From an uncultured Senegalimassilia sp. (lineage in GTDB: Bacteria; Actinomycetota; Coriobacteriia; Coriobacteriales; Eggerthellaceae), in assembly GCA_937925385.1 (NCBI GenBank), contig CALEWN010000040.1, positions 1 to 9,171 on the forward strand: DNA of 9,171 bases. The letters are read 5' to 3'. The notes under the pieces are model-generated. The model searched no databases. It was not told the DNA's origin and saw only the letters and a program-made list of their open reading frames with translations. Positions 1 through 5,931 of the stretch are shown here, in pieces. Within the stretch, counting starts at the first letter, position 1. Each line of letters opens with the position of its first letter. Both the position numbers and the translations under genes were made by a program.

Positions 1-171
1 CAACCAAGGAGGCAGGTTACTGATGCGGACTCCCGCACGCCCACGACTACCCGACGGGGACTGTGTTTTCATCTCTGATTGCCGCATTGTAGCACGCGCG
101 AATGCGCCCCGACATCGCTGCTGACATGGCGCGACTGGGATTCGCCCCTCGACACATCCTTGTGTATATTG
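1..171. other. Left-edge stretch without a supported gene
   Basis: No recognisable protein is encoded here. Two weak hints point in opposite directions. On the plus strand an AAGGAGG sequence (7-13) stands 10 bases before ATG at 23, opening a 33-codon reading frame that ends at 124 and resembles nothing I know. On the minus strand an extended -10-like TGCTACAAT (complement of 85-93) stands just upstream of an ATG at 72-70 whose frame runs off the left edge of the window. Either could be real, neither is convincing, and they overlap, so at most one is likely to be a gene. Confidence 0.3.
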
Positions 172-222
172 CCTTCTCGGTTTCGAAACTTTAAAAGATC
201 TTGAGTTTCGAAACCGAGAAGG
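172..222. repeat. Perfect 19-base inverted repeat with 13-base loop
   Basis: The left arm CCTTCTCGGTTTCGAAACT (172-190) is the exact reverse complement of the right arm (204-222), separated by 13 bases. Each arm contains the 10-base palindrome GTTTCGAAAC (180-189 and 205-214), so each arm is also partly self-complementary. There is no T-tract after either arm, which argues against an intrinsic terminator. It lies directly upstream of the truncated ATPase remnant, so it could be an operator pair, a structured RNA, or the end or scar of a small non-coding element. The symmetry is directly visible; its function is unknown. Confidence 0.85.
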
Positions 223-231
223 AGAGTTTAA

Positions 232-408
232 ACGAGAGACAATATAAGCTCTGAATCGACGCTCGAGAGGGAGCTCACGCCGCTTCTGTCCATCAGGGAC
301 GCGTTTCCGAAGGTCCTCATCGCCCGCACGAGGCATGAACCCTATACCCGGGAGGGCGTGCTCGTGCTGGACCTCGCGAGGTGGTTGTTCGGCGAGCAGG
401 GGTTCTGA
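232..408 (+). pseudogene. C-terminal remnant of a DUF4143-type AAA ATPase
   Basis: The frame ending in TGA at 406-408 encodes about 50 residues containing LLSIRDAFPKVLIARTRHE followed by a GVLVLDLARWL segment. This matches the closing part of the large family of bacterial AAA ATPases that carry a C-terminal DUF4143 (nuclease-like) domain, where a PK.L(I/L)..TRHE stretch precedes a final G(I/V).V.DLARWL helix. Those proteins are usually about 400 residues long. Here everything before the last ~45 residues is gone: an in-frame stop lies at 229-231 and the inverted repeat 172-222 sits immediately upstream. There is no plausible start codon, Walker motif or ribosome binding site. It is therefore a broken gene end, probably cut by a deletion or by arrival of the upstream DNA. 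The family call is by eye from the tail only. Confidence 0.7.
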
Positions 409-495
409 GCGTCATACGGGGATATCGCTCGATGGGGCACGCAGGGCTGTTCGTGCCCGCACGGGAAACGCCGTCGCCGTATGGGGCGGCCAGTC

Positions 496-536
496 GCGTC
501 CGATTGGCCTTTTTGTTAAACAGGCCTATCGGACGC
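496..536. repeat. Near-perfect 15-base inverted repeat
   Basis: GCGTCCGATTGGCCT (496-510) pairs with AGGCCTATCGGACGC (522-536) with a single mismatch at 505, around an 11-base T- and A-rich loop. The stem is strong enough to form in RNA from either strand, but no run of T follows on either side, so intrinsic termination is not supported. It lies 88 bases after the end of the ATPase remnant. It may be a remnant of a small repeated element. Confidence 0.7.
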
Positions 537-722
537 ACACGAAGCGATCGCGCCAACAGCGAAGCCCCAACCTGCTCGCCAACTCATGGGCAAGCCACCT
601 GAGACTACTCACTTTTCCCGCCGAGGGCGAAGTCCTGCGACCTGGGGTTTTGCGACTGGCGCGCAAGCCACCCGCGCTGATTCACTTACGATTGCAGCTG
701 GCGGCTAGCAGACAAAAGGGCG

Positions 723-737
723 CTTGAGTTTCGAAAC
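723..737 (+). repeat. Second copy of CTTGAGTTTCGAAAC, with palindromic core
   Basis: The 15-mer CTTGAGTTTCGAAAC occurs here and, identical, at 200-214 inside the right arm of the 172-222 inverted repeat. Its last ten bases are the palindrome GTTTCGAAAC, which occurs three times in the window (180-189, 205-214, 728-737), always in gene-free DNA. This is the symmetry expected of a dimeric repressor site, but no regulator can be assigned from the sequence. Confidence 0.6.
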
Positions 738-787
738 GGGCGTTTTCGGTGCTATCGAGTCCGCAAAGACCATCCGCAGTGCCCTTT

Positions 788-856
788 GGGACAAAAACGA
801 AAACTCAACGCCCTGAGTTTAAGATGAGTTTTTGAAGCTGTCCCAGCTTCTGTCCC
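788..856. repeat. Composite repeat cluster (TGAGTTT pair, GGGACA/TGTCCC, GAAGCT/AGCTTC)
   Basis: Several short elements are nested here. AAACTCA (801-807) faces two direct TGAGTTT copies (814-820 and 825-831) whose starts are 11 bases apart. GAAGCT (834-839) and AGCTTC (845-850) form a small perfect inverted repeat. GGGACA (788-793) is the inverse of TGTCCC at 839-844 and 851-856. A closely related arrangement, with the same 11-base TGAGTTT spacing, recurs at 5941-5989. The organisation resembles a regulatory binding cluster or a dispersed intergenic repeat unit; which one is inference. Confidence 0.6.
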
Positions 857-1007
857 CGAAACCGATGGGATGCGACGTCGCGTCACGCGGCGGTACGCGT
901 TACGCAACGATGCCGAAGGTTGAGTGCAACTGGAGTGACGAGACGGCAAAACTATAACCACCGAGTGGGAATAGTAAAATACGTGCAATACACGTGCACG
1001 ACTGCCT

Positions 1008-1046
1008 AGATGGCACCCATGGCGCACTGCACCATGGGTGCCATCT
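1008..1046. repeat. Perfect 15-base inverted repeat, 9-base loop
   Basis: AGATGGCACCCATGG (1008-1022) is the exact reverse complement of CCATGGGTGCCATCT (1032-1046). The stem would be very stable. Only TTT-like scatter follows, not a true T-tract, so a terminator is possible but weak. No gene ends close by on either strand, which makes the role unclear. Confidence 0.7.
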
Positions 1047-1121
1047 TTGCGTATGGGAGCGGGTCACGGCGCATTCCAGTCGCCACATGACGGATTCGCG
1101 GGAAACCGCGCCTGTCGCACG

Positions 1122-1127
1122 TACAAT
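1122..1127 (+). promoter_or_regulatory. Candidate -10 element upstream of the antitoxin remnant
   Basis: TACAAT lies 36 bases before the ATG at 1164. No good -35 hexamer is visible at 16-18 bases upstream, so the call rests on the -10 and on position only. A GGGAGG ribosome-binding-like sequence at 1153-1158 precedes the ATG, consistent with an expressed gene having once started here. Confidence 0.3.
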
Positions 1128-1163
1128 AGCCGCATGACGCACCCATGACGCAGGGAGGCCCCG

Positions 1164-1259
1164 ATGGAGACGGTCAACGTCACCGTACGCATGGAGAGGC
1201 AGACGAGGGACGACGCGGCGCGGTTTTACGAGGGGACTCACCGTAAAGGCGATCGTTGA
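1164..1259 (+). pseudogene. Truncated RelB/DinJ-like antitoxin N-terminus
   Basis: From ATG at 1164, preceded by GGGAGG at 1153-1158, the frame reads METVNVTVRMERQTRDDAAR and continues to a TGA at 1257-1259, 31 residues in all. The opening VNV(T)VRM..(E)T+..A pattern is typical of RelB/DinJ antitoxins, whose ribbon-helix-helix fold normally continues for 80-100 residues with a conserved G(L/M)(T/S)...A(I/V) stretch. Here that stretch is missing: around 1230-1240 the sequence passes into DNA encoding an AraC-type helix-turn-helix in the next reading frame. No partner toxin follows. I read it as a gene start joined by deletion to an unrelated gene end. The antitoxin call rests on about 25 residues. 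Confidence 0.5.
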
Positions 1260-1534
1260 CGAGCTTTTCGTGAGCCGCTCGCGTCTCTACGACGCTTTCA
1301 GAAACGTGCGAGGGATGGGCGTGGCAGAGCGCCTTCGGGCAGAGCGTATGGGAGCCGCTTGCAGCCTGCTCGGCTCTGGGGAGACGGACGTGGCGCGCGA
1401 TGGGATACGCGCGCACCTCAGCGTTCGACGAGGCATTTCGCCGAACGTTCGGCTGCTCCCCCACGCAGTGGCGACGCCGTCCCGAGCGCCCGCAAATCGA
1501 ACCCTTCCGTCCTGCAGGACGTGCGGCCTTTTAG
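1237..1534 (+). pseudogene. C-terminal DNA-binding domain of a broken AraC-family regulator
   Basis: From about 1237 the frame reads LTVKAIVDELFVSRSRLYDA, the first helix-turn-helix of AraC/XylS proteins, followed by the GMGVAERLRAERM linker helix. After ...GETDVA near 1395 the frame breaks, and the second helix-turn-helix continues in another frame from 1400 as MGYARTSAFDEAFRRTFG then CSPTQWRRR, ending at TAG 1532-1534. The break falls in a CGCGCG run and is consistent with loss of two bases. The ligand-binding N-terminal domain is absent; the DNA before it belongs to an antitoxin-like start. AraC proteins are usually 250-330 residues, and only about 100 can be read here. It lies just upstream of the ECF operon, which has its own intact AraC gene at the far end. 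Confidence 0.75.
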
Positions 1535-1589
1535 AGCACGCGCGGCTATTTGGAGTTGCAGCTCTGTGCGTATTCGCCAAAATGGATTG

Positions 1590-1617
1590 TTGTTGCATAT
1601 GGCAAACTTCATAGAAT
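1590..1617 (+). promoter_or_regulatory. Likely sigma70-type promoter of the ECF operon
   Basis: TTGTTG (1590-1595) and TAGAAT (1612-1617) are separated by 16 bases, a good match to -35/-10 spacing with a five-of-six -10. The predicted start near 1624 leaves a leader of about 33 bases that contains a small GCGGC/GCCGC hairpin (about 1620-1638) and the ribosome binding site GAAAGGA (1643-1649) 7 bases before ATG 1657. The DNA just upstream (1569-1620) is A+T-richer than its surroundings and is bracketed by GTATTC and GAATAC, so it is a plausible place for AraC-type regulator binding; that last point is inference. Confidence 0.55.
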
Positions 1618-1656
1618 ACGCGGCGGCCGAAGAGCCGCACGGGAAAGGATTCGCAC

Positions 1657-2277
1657 ATGAAAACCACTGGGAACGCATCCGCTTCCACGTCGAAAACGGG
1701 AGGGAGACTAACAGGAAAAGATCTCATCAACGTAGGCATCTTCACGGCGATATACTTCGTCGTCGTGTTCGCGGTGGCGTGCCTGGGATTCATCCCCATC
1801 CTCATGGCTGCCATTTGCGGAATCATTCCGCTCATCGCAGGAATACCGTACATGCTTTTTCTCGCGCGCGCACGCAAGTTCGGAATGATAACGATACTCG
1901 GCCTGCTCACCGGCATCATCATGTTCATCACCGGCATGGGCTACTTCTCAATCGCAACAGGTCTCGTCTTCGGGCTCATCGCCGACCTCATCTGGAAATC
2001 GGGAGGCTACGCGTCAGCATCGCGTGCCATCCTGTCGCACGGCGTGTTCAGTTGCTGGATCATCGGCAACTTCCTGCCGTTTCTTATCACTTCAGACACG
2101 TACCTCCCCACCGTGCGCGCCCAATACGGCGACGCCTACGTGAATGAGCTCATGACCTATCTGCAACCGGAAACGTACCCGGTTCTGCTCGTAGCATGTT
2201 TCGCAACGGGAATCATCGGCGGCTTCATCGGGCGCGCCATCTTGAAGAAGCACTTCGTGCGCGCGGGCATCGCGTAG
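1657..2277 (+). CDS. ECF transporter S component, MptD/Trep_Strep family
   Basis: This 206-residue protein is almost entirely hydrophobic after a polar N-terminus of about 22 residues. Membrane segments can be placed at roughly 24-45, 47-70, 76-95, 97-113, 124-145 and 175-195, six in all, as in S components of energy-coupling-factor transporters. The GIIPLIAGIPYMLFLARARKF and GIIGGFIGRAILKKH stretches fit the Trep_Strep family (also named MptD family), whose ligands are not established as far as I know. It would bind the substrate in the membrane and hand it inward by toppling against the T component. The start is fixed by GAAAGGA 7 bases upstream. T and A genes follow directly, so this transporter need not share a housekeeping ECF module. 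Family call is firm; substrate is unknown. Confidence 0.88.
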   Translation: MKTTGNASASTSKTGGRLTGKDLINVGIFTAIYFVVVFAVACLGFIPILMAAICGIIPLIAGIPYMLFLARARKFGMITILGLLTGIIMFITGMGYFSIATGLVFGLIADLIWKSGGYASASRAILSHGVFSCWIIGNFLPFLITSDTYLPTVRAQYGDAYVNELMTYLQPETYPVLLVACFATGIIGGFIGRAILKKHFVRAGIA

Positions 2278-2302
2278 AGACGCCGCGGAAGGACCTTAGA
2301 TA

Positions 2303-3040
2303 ATGGAACTACTTCGGTCGAAGGCAGGAGAGCGGTCGGTGCGGCTCGACCCGCGCACGAAGATGGTAATGCTGTTCGCAGTCTCAACGGTACTCCTGCT
2401 CGGAGGAAACGGAGGCGCGATGTTCGCCGTGCGCACGGCGATGCTGCTGTTTCCGTTCGGCCTGCTCGCGATATCAGGGCGCATGCGTGCGGCAGGGATC
2501 ATGCTCGCGGCGTATCTCGGGTCCTACGCGCTCGCTGCGTTCGCCGCACCCGCGCTTGAAGGCATAGCGAACGCTATTGTCGTTGCGACAGCGACCGTAG
2601 TCTCCCGCTTCGTGCCCACCCTTGCGCTCGCGTATTTCGTATTCGCCACGACAACGGTATCCGAGTTCATGGCGGCAATGGGGCGCATGCGCATTCCCGA
2701 CTGGATCGCCATCCCGCTGTCGGTGCTGTTCAGGTTCTTTCCCACGCTTGGCCAGGAAGCGCGGGCAATCAACGCTGCCATGCGGATGCGAAACATCACC
2801 CCGATCTCCTGCGGGGCATCCTATGTGGCAAACTGCCTCGTCCCGCTCATGAGCTGCGCCGTCTCCATCGGGGAGGATCTGTCCGCGGCCGCTTTGGCGC
2901 GAGGACTCGGCGCGCCTTGGCCAAGAACGAACACCGGCAGCGTCGGGTTCGCATTGGTCGACGCTGTAGTTGTCGCCGTGTCACTTGCTGCAACGGCGGC
3001 GCTCGCCTTGAGCCTCGCATTACCGGAGGCGATCGCATGA
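2303..3040 (+). CDS. ECF transporter transmembrane T component (EcfT/CbiQ family)
   Basis: The 245-residue membrane protein couples the S component to the ATPases. Hydrophobic segments lie at about 22-35, 40-58, 63-83, 90-117 and 214-240. The cytoplasmic coupling helices carry the expected motifs: NAAMRMRNI at 157-165 and the classic Ala-Arg-Gly signature AALARGLG at 196-203. A FRFFPTLGQEARAI stretch at 143-156 is also typical of CbiQ/EcfT proteins. The ATG at 2303 has GGAAGGA (2289-2295) upstream, and 25 bases separate it from the S gene. Its stop codon overlaps the start of the ATPase gene by four bases (ATGA at 3037-3040), implying translational coupling. Length is normal and no defect is visible. 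Confidence 0.88.
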   Translation: MELLRSKAGERSVRLDPRTKMVMLFAVSTVLLLGGNGGAMFAVRTAMLLFPFGLLAISGRMRAAGIMLAAYLGSYALAAFAAPALEGIANAIVVATATVVSRFVPTLALAYFVFATTTVSEFMAAMGRMRIPDWIAIPLSVLFRFFPTLGQEARAINAAMRMRNITPISCGASYVANCLVPLMSCAVSIGEDLSAAALARGLGAPWPRTNTGSVGFALVDAVVVAVSLAATAALALSLALPEAIA

Positions 3041-4632
3041 TAAAAGAAGCACAGACCGAATCCCCCGTCCTTTTCATGAGCGAAGCGTCGTTTTCCTATG
3101 CGGGGGGACACTCCGGAGCAGGTGTCGAGGGAATATCCCTTTCGCTGGGAAAAGGCGAGGTTGCATTGCTGTGCGGGCCGTCCGGCTGCGGCAAGACCAC
3201 CGTCACGCGCCTCGCGAATGGCCTCGCGCCGCATTTCTACGAAGGGGCGGAAACCGGCACCGTTCGCGTATGCGGCCTCGACGTCGCGCATGCGAAGCTC
3301 TGGGAGACCGCACGATTCGTCGGCAGCGTCTTTCAAAATCCCAAGACTCAGTTCTACAACGTCGATGTTCGAGGGGAAGTCGCCTTCGGATGCGAGAACC
3401 TGGGATTCGAACCCGCCGATATCGAACGGCGGGTGGACGCTTCGGCAAAGGAGTTCAATCTAACACCCCTGATCGACGAAAGCCTCTTTTCTCTCTCGGG
3501 CGGTCAGAAGCAGCACGTGGCATGCGCAAGCGCCGCGGCTACGTCTCCCGCGCTCATCGTGCTGGACGAGCCGTCGTCCAACCTCGACTTCGAGGCAATC
3601 GCGCAGCTTCGCTTGGCAATTGCGCGCTGGAAGGCCACAGGGACCGCCGTGCTCGTGGCAGAGCATCGGATCCACTACCTTGAAGGGATCGCAGATCACG
3701 TGCTCTACCTCGACAGCGGCCGCCTCGCGCGCCGATGGACGGCTGACGAGTTCGAGCGTCTCGACGATGCCGAGCGCATACGGCTCGGGCTGCGCGCGCG
3801 AAGCATCGACGGTATCTTCCGAAACGGCGGTCGCTGTGGCATTCCAGCGATGCCCTATGCGCAAAAGACAACGCTCGGAGAAAACGCGGTGCGCTTCGAG
3901 AACCTGACAGCACGCTGCCGGAAAAACGGAGTCCTCGAGAAAACCCTCGAAATCGCCAGCCTCGAGTTTCCCGTCGGAAGCATCACGGCACTTGTCGGCG
4001 CATGCGGCGCTGGAAAGTCCACCTTCGCCGAAGCCGTATGCGGCCTCAACCGATGCGACGGAACCGTGACCTTAGAAGGGGCACGCCTGGGAAAGCGTGC
4101 GCGCAGGCGCAAATGCTTCATGGTCATGCAGGATGCAAGCCACCAGCTCTTCTCGGAAAGCGTGCTCGACGAGGTGATGCTCGGCATGGAGGGACCCGAC
4201 AGGCGGCAACGCGGACTCGACATCCTGCGCGACCTCGACCTCGACCTGTTCGCCGAAGATCACCCGCTGTCGCTTTCGGGTGGGCAGCGCCAGCGCGTCG
4301 CCATCGCCCAAGCGCTTGCCACCAACCGGGCGCTCGTCGTCTACGACGAGCCGACGAGCGGTCTCGACCTCTTCCACATGCGACAGGTCGCCGAAGGCAT
4401 CCGCCGCGTGCGCGAACGAGGCATCACGCAGGTCGTCATCACGCACGATCCGGAGCTCGTGCTATCATGCTGCACGCACGTCGCCGTAATGGACAGGGGG
4501 AGAATCACGGAGGCTTACCCGCTCGAAGAAAGCGGCATCAGCCGGCTAGCGTCCTTCTTTCGGTCGGAATACCATGCAGGAGAAGATGATCCGCCAATCC
4601 GCAAGACTCCTTCTTCGCGACAGAAGGAGTGA
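3037..4632 (+). CDS. ECF transporter ATP-binding protein with two fused ABC domains
   Basis: A single 531-residue chain carries both ATPase halves. Domain 1: Walker A GPSGCGKT (47-54), Q-loop Q100, signature LSGGQ (153-157), Walker B LIVLDEP with catalytic E178, H-loop H210. Domain 2: Walker A GACGAGKS (321-328), Q-loop Q365, LSGGQ (413-417), Walker B LVVYDEP with E438, H-loop H470. All catalytic residues are present in both, so two functional ATP sites are expected. This replaces the separate EcfA1/EcfA2 pair of other systems. The frame is open upstream to 2917, but ATG 3037 is chosen because GGAGG (3025-3029) lies 7 bases before it and because the earlier codons overlap the T gene and encode an arginine/cysteine-rich tail unlike ABC proteins. 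A polar C-terminal tail follows residue 512. Confidence 0.92.
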   Translation: MIKEAQTESPVLFMSEASFSYAGGHSGAGVEGISLSLGKGEVALLCGPSGCGKTTVTRLANGLAPHFYEGAETGTVRVCGLDVAHAKLWETARFVGSVFQNPKTQFYNVDVRGEVAFGCENLGFEPADIERRVDASAKEFNLTPLIDESLFSLSGGQKQHVACASAAATSPALIVLDEPSSNLDFEAIAQLRLAIARWKATGTAVLVAEHRIHYLEGIADHVLYLDSGRLARRWTADEFERLDDAERIRLGLRARSIDGIFRNGGRCGIPAMPYAQKTTLGENAVRFENLTARCRKNGVLEKTLEIASLEFPVGSITALVGACGAGKSTFAEAVCGLNRCDGTVTLEGARLGKRARRRKCFMVMQDASHQLFSESVLDEVMLGMEGPDRRQRGLDILRDLDLDLFAEDHPLSLSGGQRQRVAIAQALATNRALVVYDEPTSGLDLFHMRQVAEGIRRVRERGITQVVITHDPELVLSCCTHVAVMDRGRITEAYPLEESGISRLASFFRSEYHAGEDDPPIRKTPSSRQKE

Positions 4633-4636
4633 GGCC

Positions 4637-5614
4637 ATGACAGTATTCGACATACTCGCAAAGAGAAACGCCGACAAGCTGCGCGCCGTCAGAGCGGACG
4701 GGGCGTCCATTCGATACCATCTGCGCATGGACGGCAGCGAGGCGGGCGTCATTGATGTGTTCGAGCTCTTCAACGGCGTTTCCCTGGCGTTCAACAACAT
4801 CCCCCAAGACACCGCGTCATGGGATGACATCGAGCCGCTCGAGCTCCAGATTGACTGGTGCTTGCGCGGTCGGTTCCAACTTGACGATGGCATCCGCCTC
4901 GGAGACGGTGAGCTTGCCGTGCATGACGAGCGGATTAGAAAGCGCTCCATGAGGTTTCCCGCGCCGCTGTACACAGGATTTACCATCAGAATCAGCCGGT
5001 CGGAGGGAGCGGAGGTTCTCTCCCGCCTCCTCTCCCTCGACTTCGATGCCCTCGCGCAGCGGCTCACGGGGTCGAGCGGCTGCAAGATCTATGCGCCCGA
5101 CCCCTCAATGAAGGCTCTTCTCGAATCGTTTTGGGATATCGACGAACGGGAACCGCTGATGCGGCTGCGTCTCAAAGCGCTCGAACTCATCTCTCTTGTC
5201 AACGCGACCCCTCGTCTTGCCCCGCGAGCAGAAGACTATCTGCAAAGAAGTACTATCGAATCTCTTGAAAGGGGCATGAGGCTTCTCGGATCGAATCTCG
5301 AGCAGAACGTCGCAGTTGCAGATGTGGCAGAAGCGTCATGTATGGGCATATCCGCTTTCAAGGAAAAATTCACGAAGGCGTTCGGGATTGCGCCGATGGC
5401 ATACCGCCGCCAATGCCGTATGGGGCGCGCCGCCCAGCTTCTTGTCGCTACCGATAAAAACATATCGGACATTGCACTCTCCGTGGGATATCGCAACCCG
5501 AGCAAATTCTCCGCCGCTTTCGCGGCAACCTTCGGACGATCGCCTTCAGGGTACCGAGCTGCAAACAGCTCAGGTAGCGTAAATGTAGTAAATGCCCTTC
5601 AGCCGCGCGAGTAA
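4637..5614 (+). CDS. AraC-family transcriptional regulator of the ECF operon
   Basis: This 325-residue protein ends in a standard AraC/XylS double helix-turn-helix: first reader helix around 226-250 (VADVAEASCMGISAFKEKF), second around 276-306 with ISDIALSVGYRNPSKFSAAF and the closing FGRSPSGYR. Residues 1-200 form the putative sensor domain; the LELQIDWCLRGRFQLDDG and ELAVHDER segments resemble the N-terminal part of the PchR/YbtA-like AraC proteins often found beside siderophore or metal-chelate uptake genes. The start is ATG 4637, set by AAGGAG (4624-4629) 7 bases upstream; an ATG at 4574 would overlap the ATPase gene by about 60 bases and adds an unmatched segment. Only four bases separate it from the ATPase gene, so it is co-transcribed and probably autoregulated with the transporter. 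The ligand is unknown. Confidence 0.9.
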   Translation: MTVFDILAKRNADKLRAVRADGASIRYHLRMDGSEAGVIDVFELFNGVSLAFNNIPQDTASWDDIEPLELQIDWCLRGRFQLDDGIRLGDGELAVHDERIRKRSMRFPAPLYTGFTIRISRSEGAEVLSRLLSLDFDALAQRLTGSSGCKIYAPDPSMKALLESFWDIDEREPLMRLRLKALELISLVNATPRLAPRAEDYLQRSTIESLERGMRLLGSNLEQNVAVADVAEASCMGISAFKEKFTKAFGIAPMAYRRQCRMGRAAQLLVATDKNISDIALSVGYRNPSKFSAAFAATFGRSPSGYRAANSSGSVNVVNALQPRE

Positions 5615-5920
5615 GGCGCGGAGCGCAAACACTATCAAACTTGCGTGTCCAATCCCAGGCATCAGAGGCTTAGTGGCCCGCAGCGCCCAATCCAAGTCGC
5701 ACCATCCCAAAAGCATTGCGAGTTTGCACAGGAGTAATGAAAGAGACACCGTGAGCAGCTGAAGCACTCCTTTTGAGTTTCCCCAAGAATGACACTTAGA
5801 CAGTCTTTACCGGCAAGCGAGACGTCCTCCTCGATGCATCTTTGAGAAAGCCCTGGTCGAACGAGAAGTTCCGTCGTGTTAGAAATAAGTTGTTTCGGCA
5901 GCTCACGCAGCATAATCATC
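5570..5920 (-). pseudogene. Possible broken small membrane protein, unrecognised
   Basis: On the minus strand an ATG at 5919 opens MIMLRELPKQLISNTTELLV and about 30 further sensible residues. Past about 5770 that frame becomes cysteine-rich, while the neighbouring frame gives a strongly hydrophobic stretch (LLTVSLSLLLCKLAMLLGW) and a second one ending at TGA near 5570, inside the tail of the AraC gene on the other strand. Base composition is visibly lower in G+C than in the operon. A frameshifted small membrane protein would explain this, but I recognise no family in either half, and chance open frames are a real alternative. Between 5615 and 5931 I see nothing else. Confidence 0.25.
5602..5620. 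repeat. Short G+C-rich hairpin at the operon end
   Basis: CCGCGC (5602-5607) and GCGCGG (5615-5620) form a six-base stem over the stop codon of the AraC gene. No T-tract follows, so it is at best a weak or factor-dependent termination signal. It is the only candidate I see for the end of the ECF operon transcript. Confidence 0.3.
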
Positions 5921-5931
5921 CATCGCTGAAC

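Larger units (their letters stand above)
409..1163. other. 755-base gene-poor region rich in palindromes and repeats
   Basis: Nothing protein-like was recognised on either strand. The frames that stay open (for example 335-727 plus and 752-1027 minus) have skewed, arginine-rich compositions, run straight through inverted repeats and show no ribosome binding site, so they look like chance openings in high-G+C DNA. What the region does hold is structure: an inverted repeat at 496-536, a GTTTCGAAAC palindrome at 728-737, a dense cluster of direct and inverted motifs at 788-856, and a perfect inverted repeat at 1008-1046. It may be old intergenic or decayed mobile DNA. Confidence 0.55.

Noticed and set aside
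496..536. Intrinsic terminator for the left-hand remnant
   Set aside because: No T-tract follows the stem in either orientation.
335..727. 130-codon plus-strand open frame
   Set aside because: It overlaps the ATPase remnant end and crosses the 496-536 inverted repeat, has an arginine- and alanine-rich chance composition, lacks a ribosome binding site and matches no family I recognise.
172..856. CRISPR array or insertion-sequence ends
   Set aside because: Repeats are few, unequally spaced and of different types; there are no regularly spaced spacers, no transposase and no visible target duplications.
1287..1937. 216-codon minus-strand open frame
   Set aside because: It is antisense to the AraC remnant and the S-component gene; the methionine-rich sequence is the mirror of hydrophobic codons, not a real protein.
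2917..3036. N-terminal extension of the double ATPase
   Set aside because: The added 40 residues overlap the T gene and are Arg/Cys-rich; GGAGG before ATG 3037 and the ATGA overlap support the shorter form.
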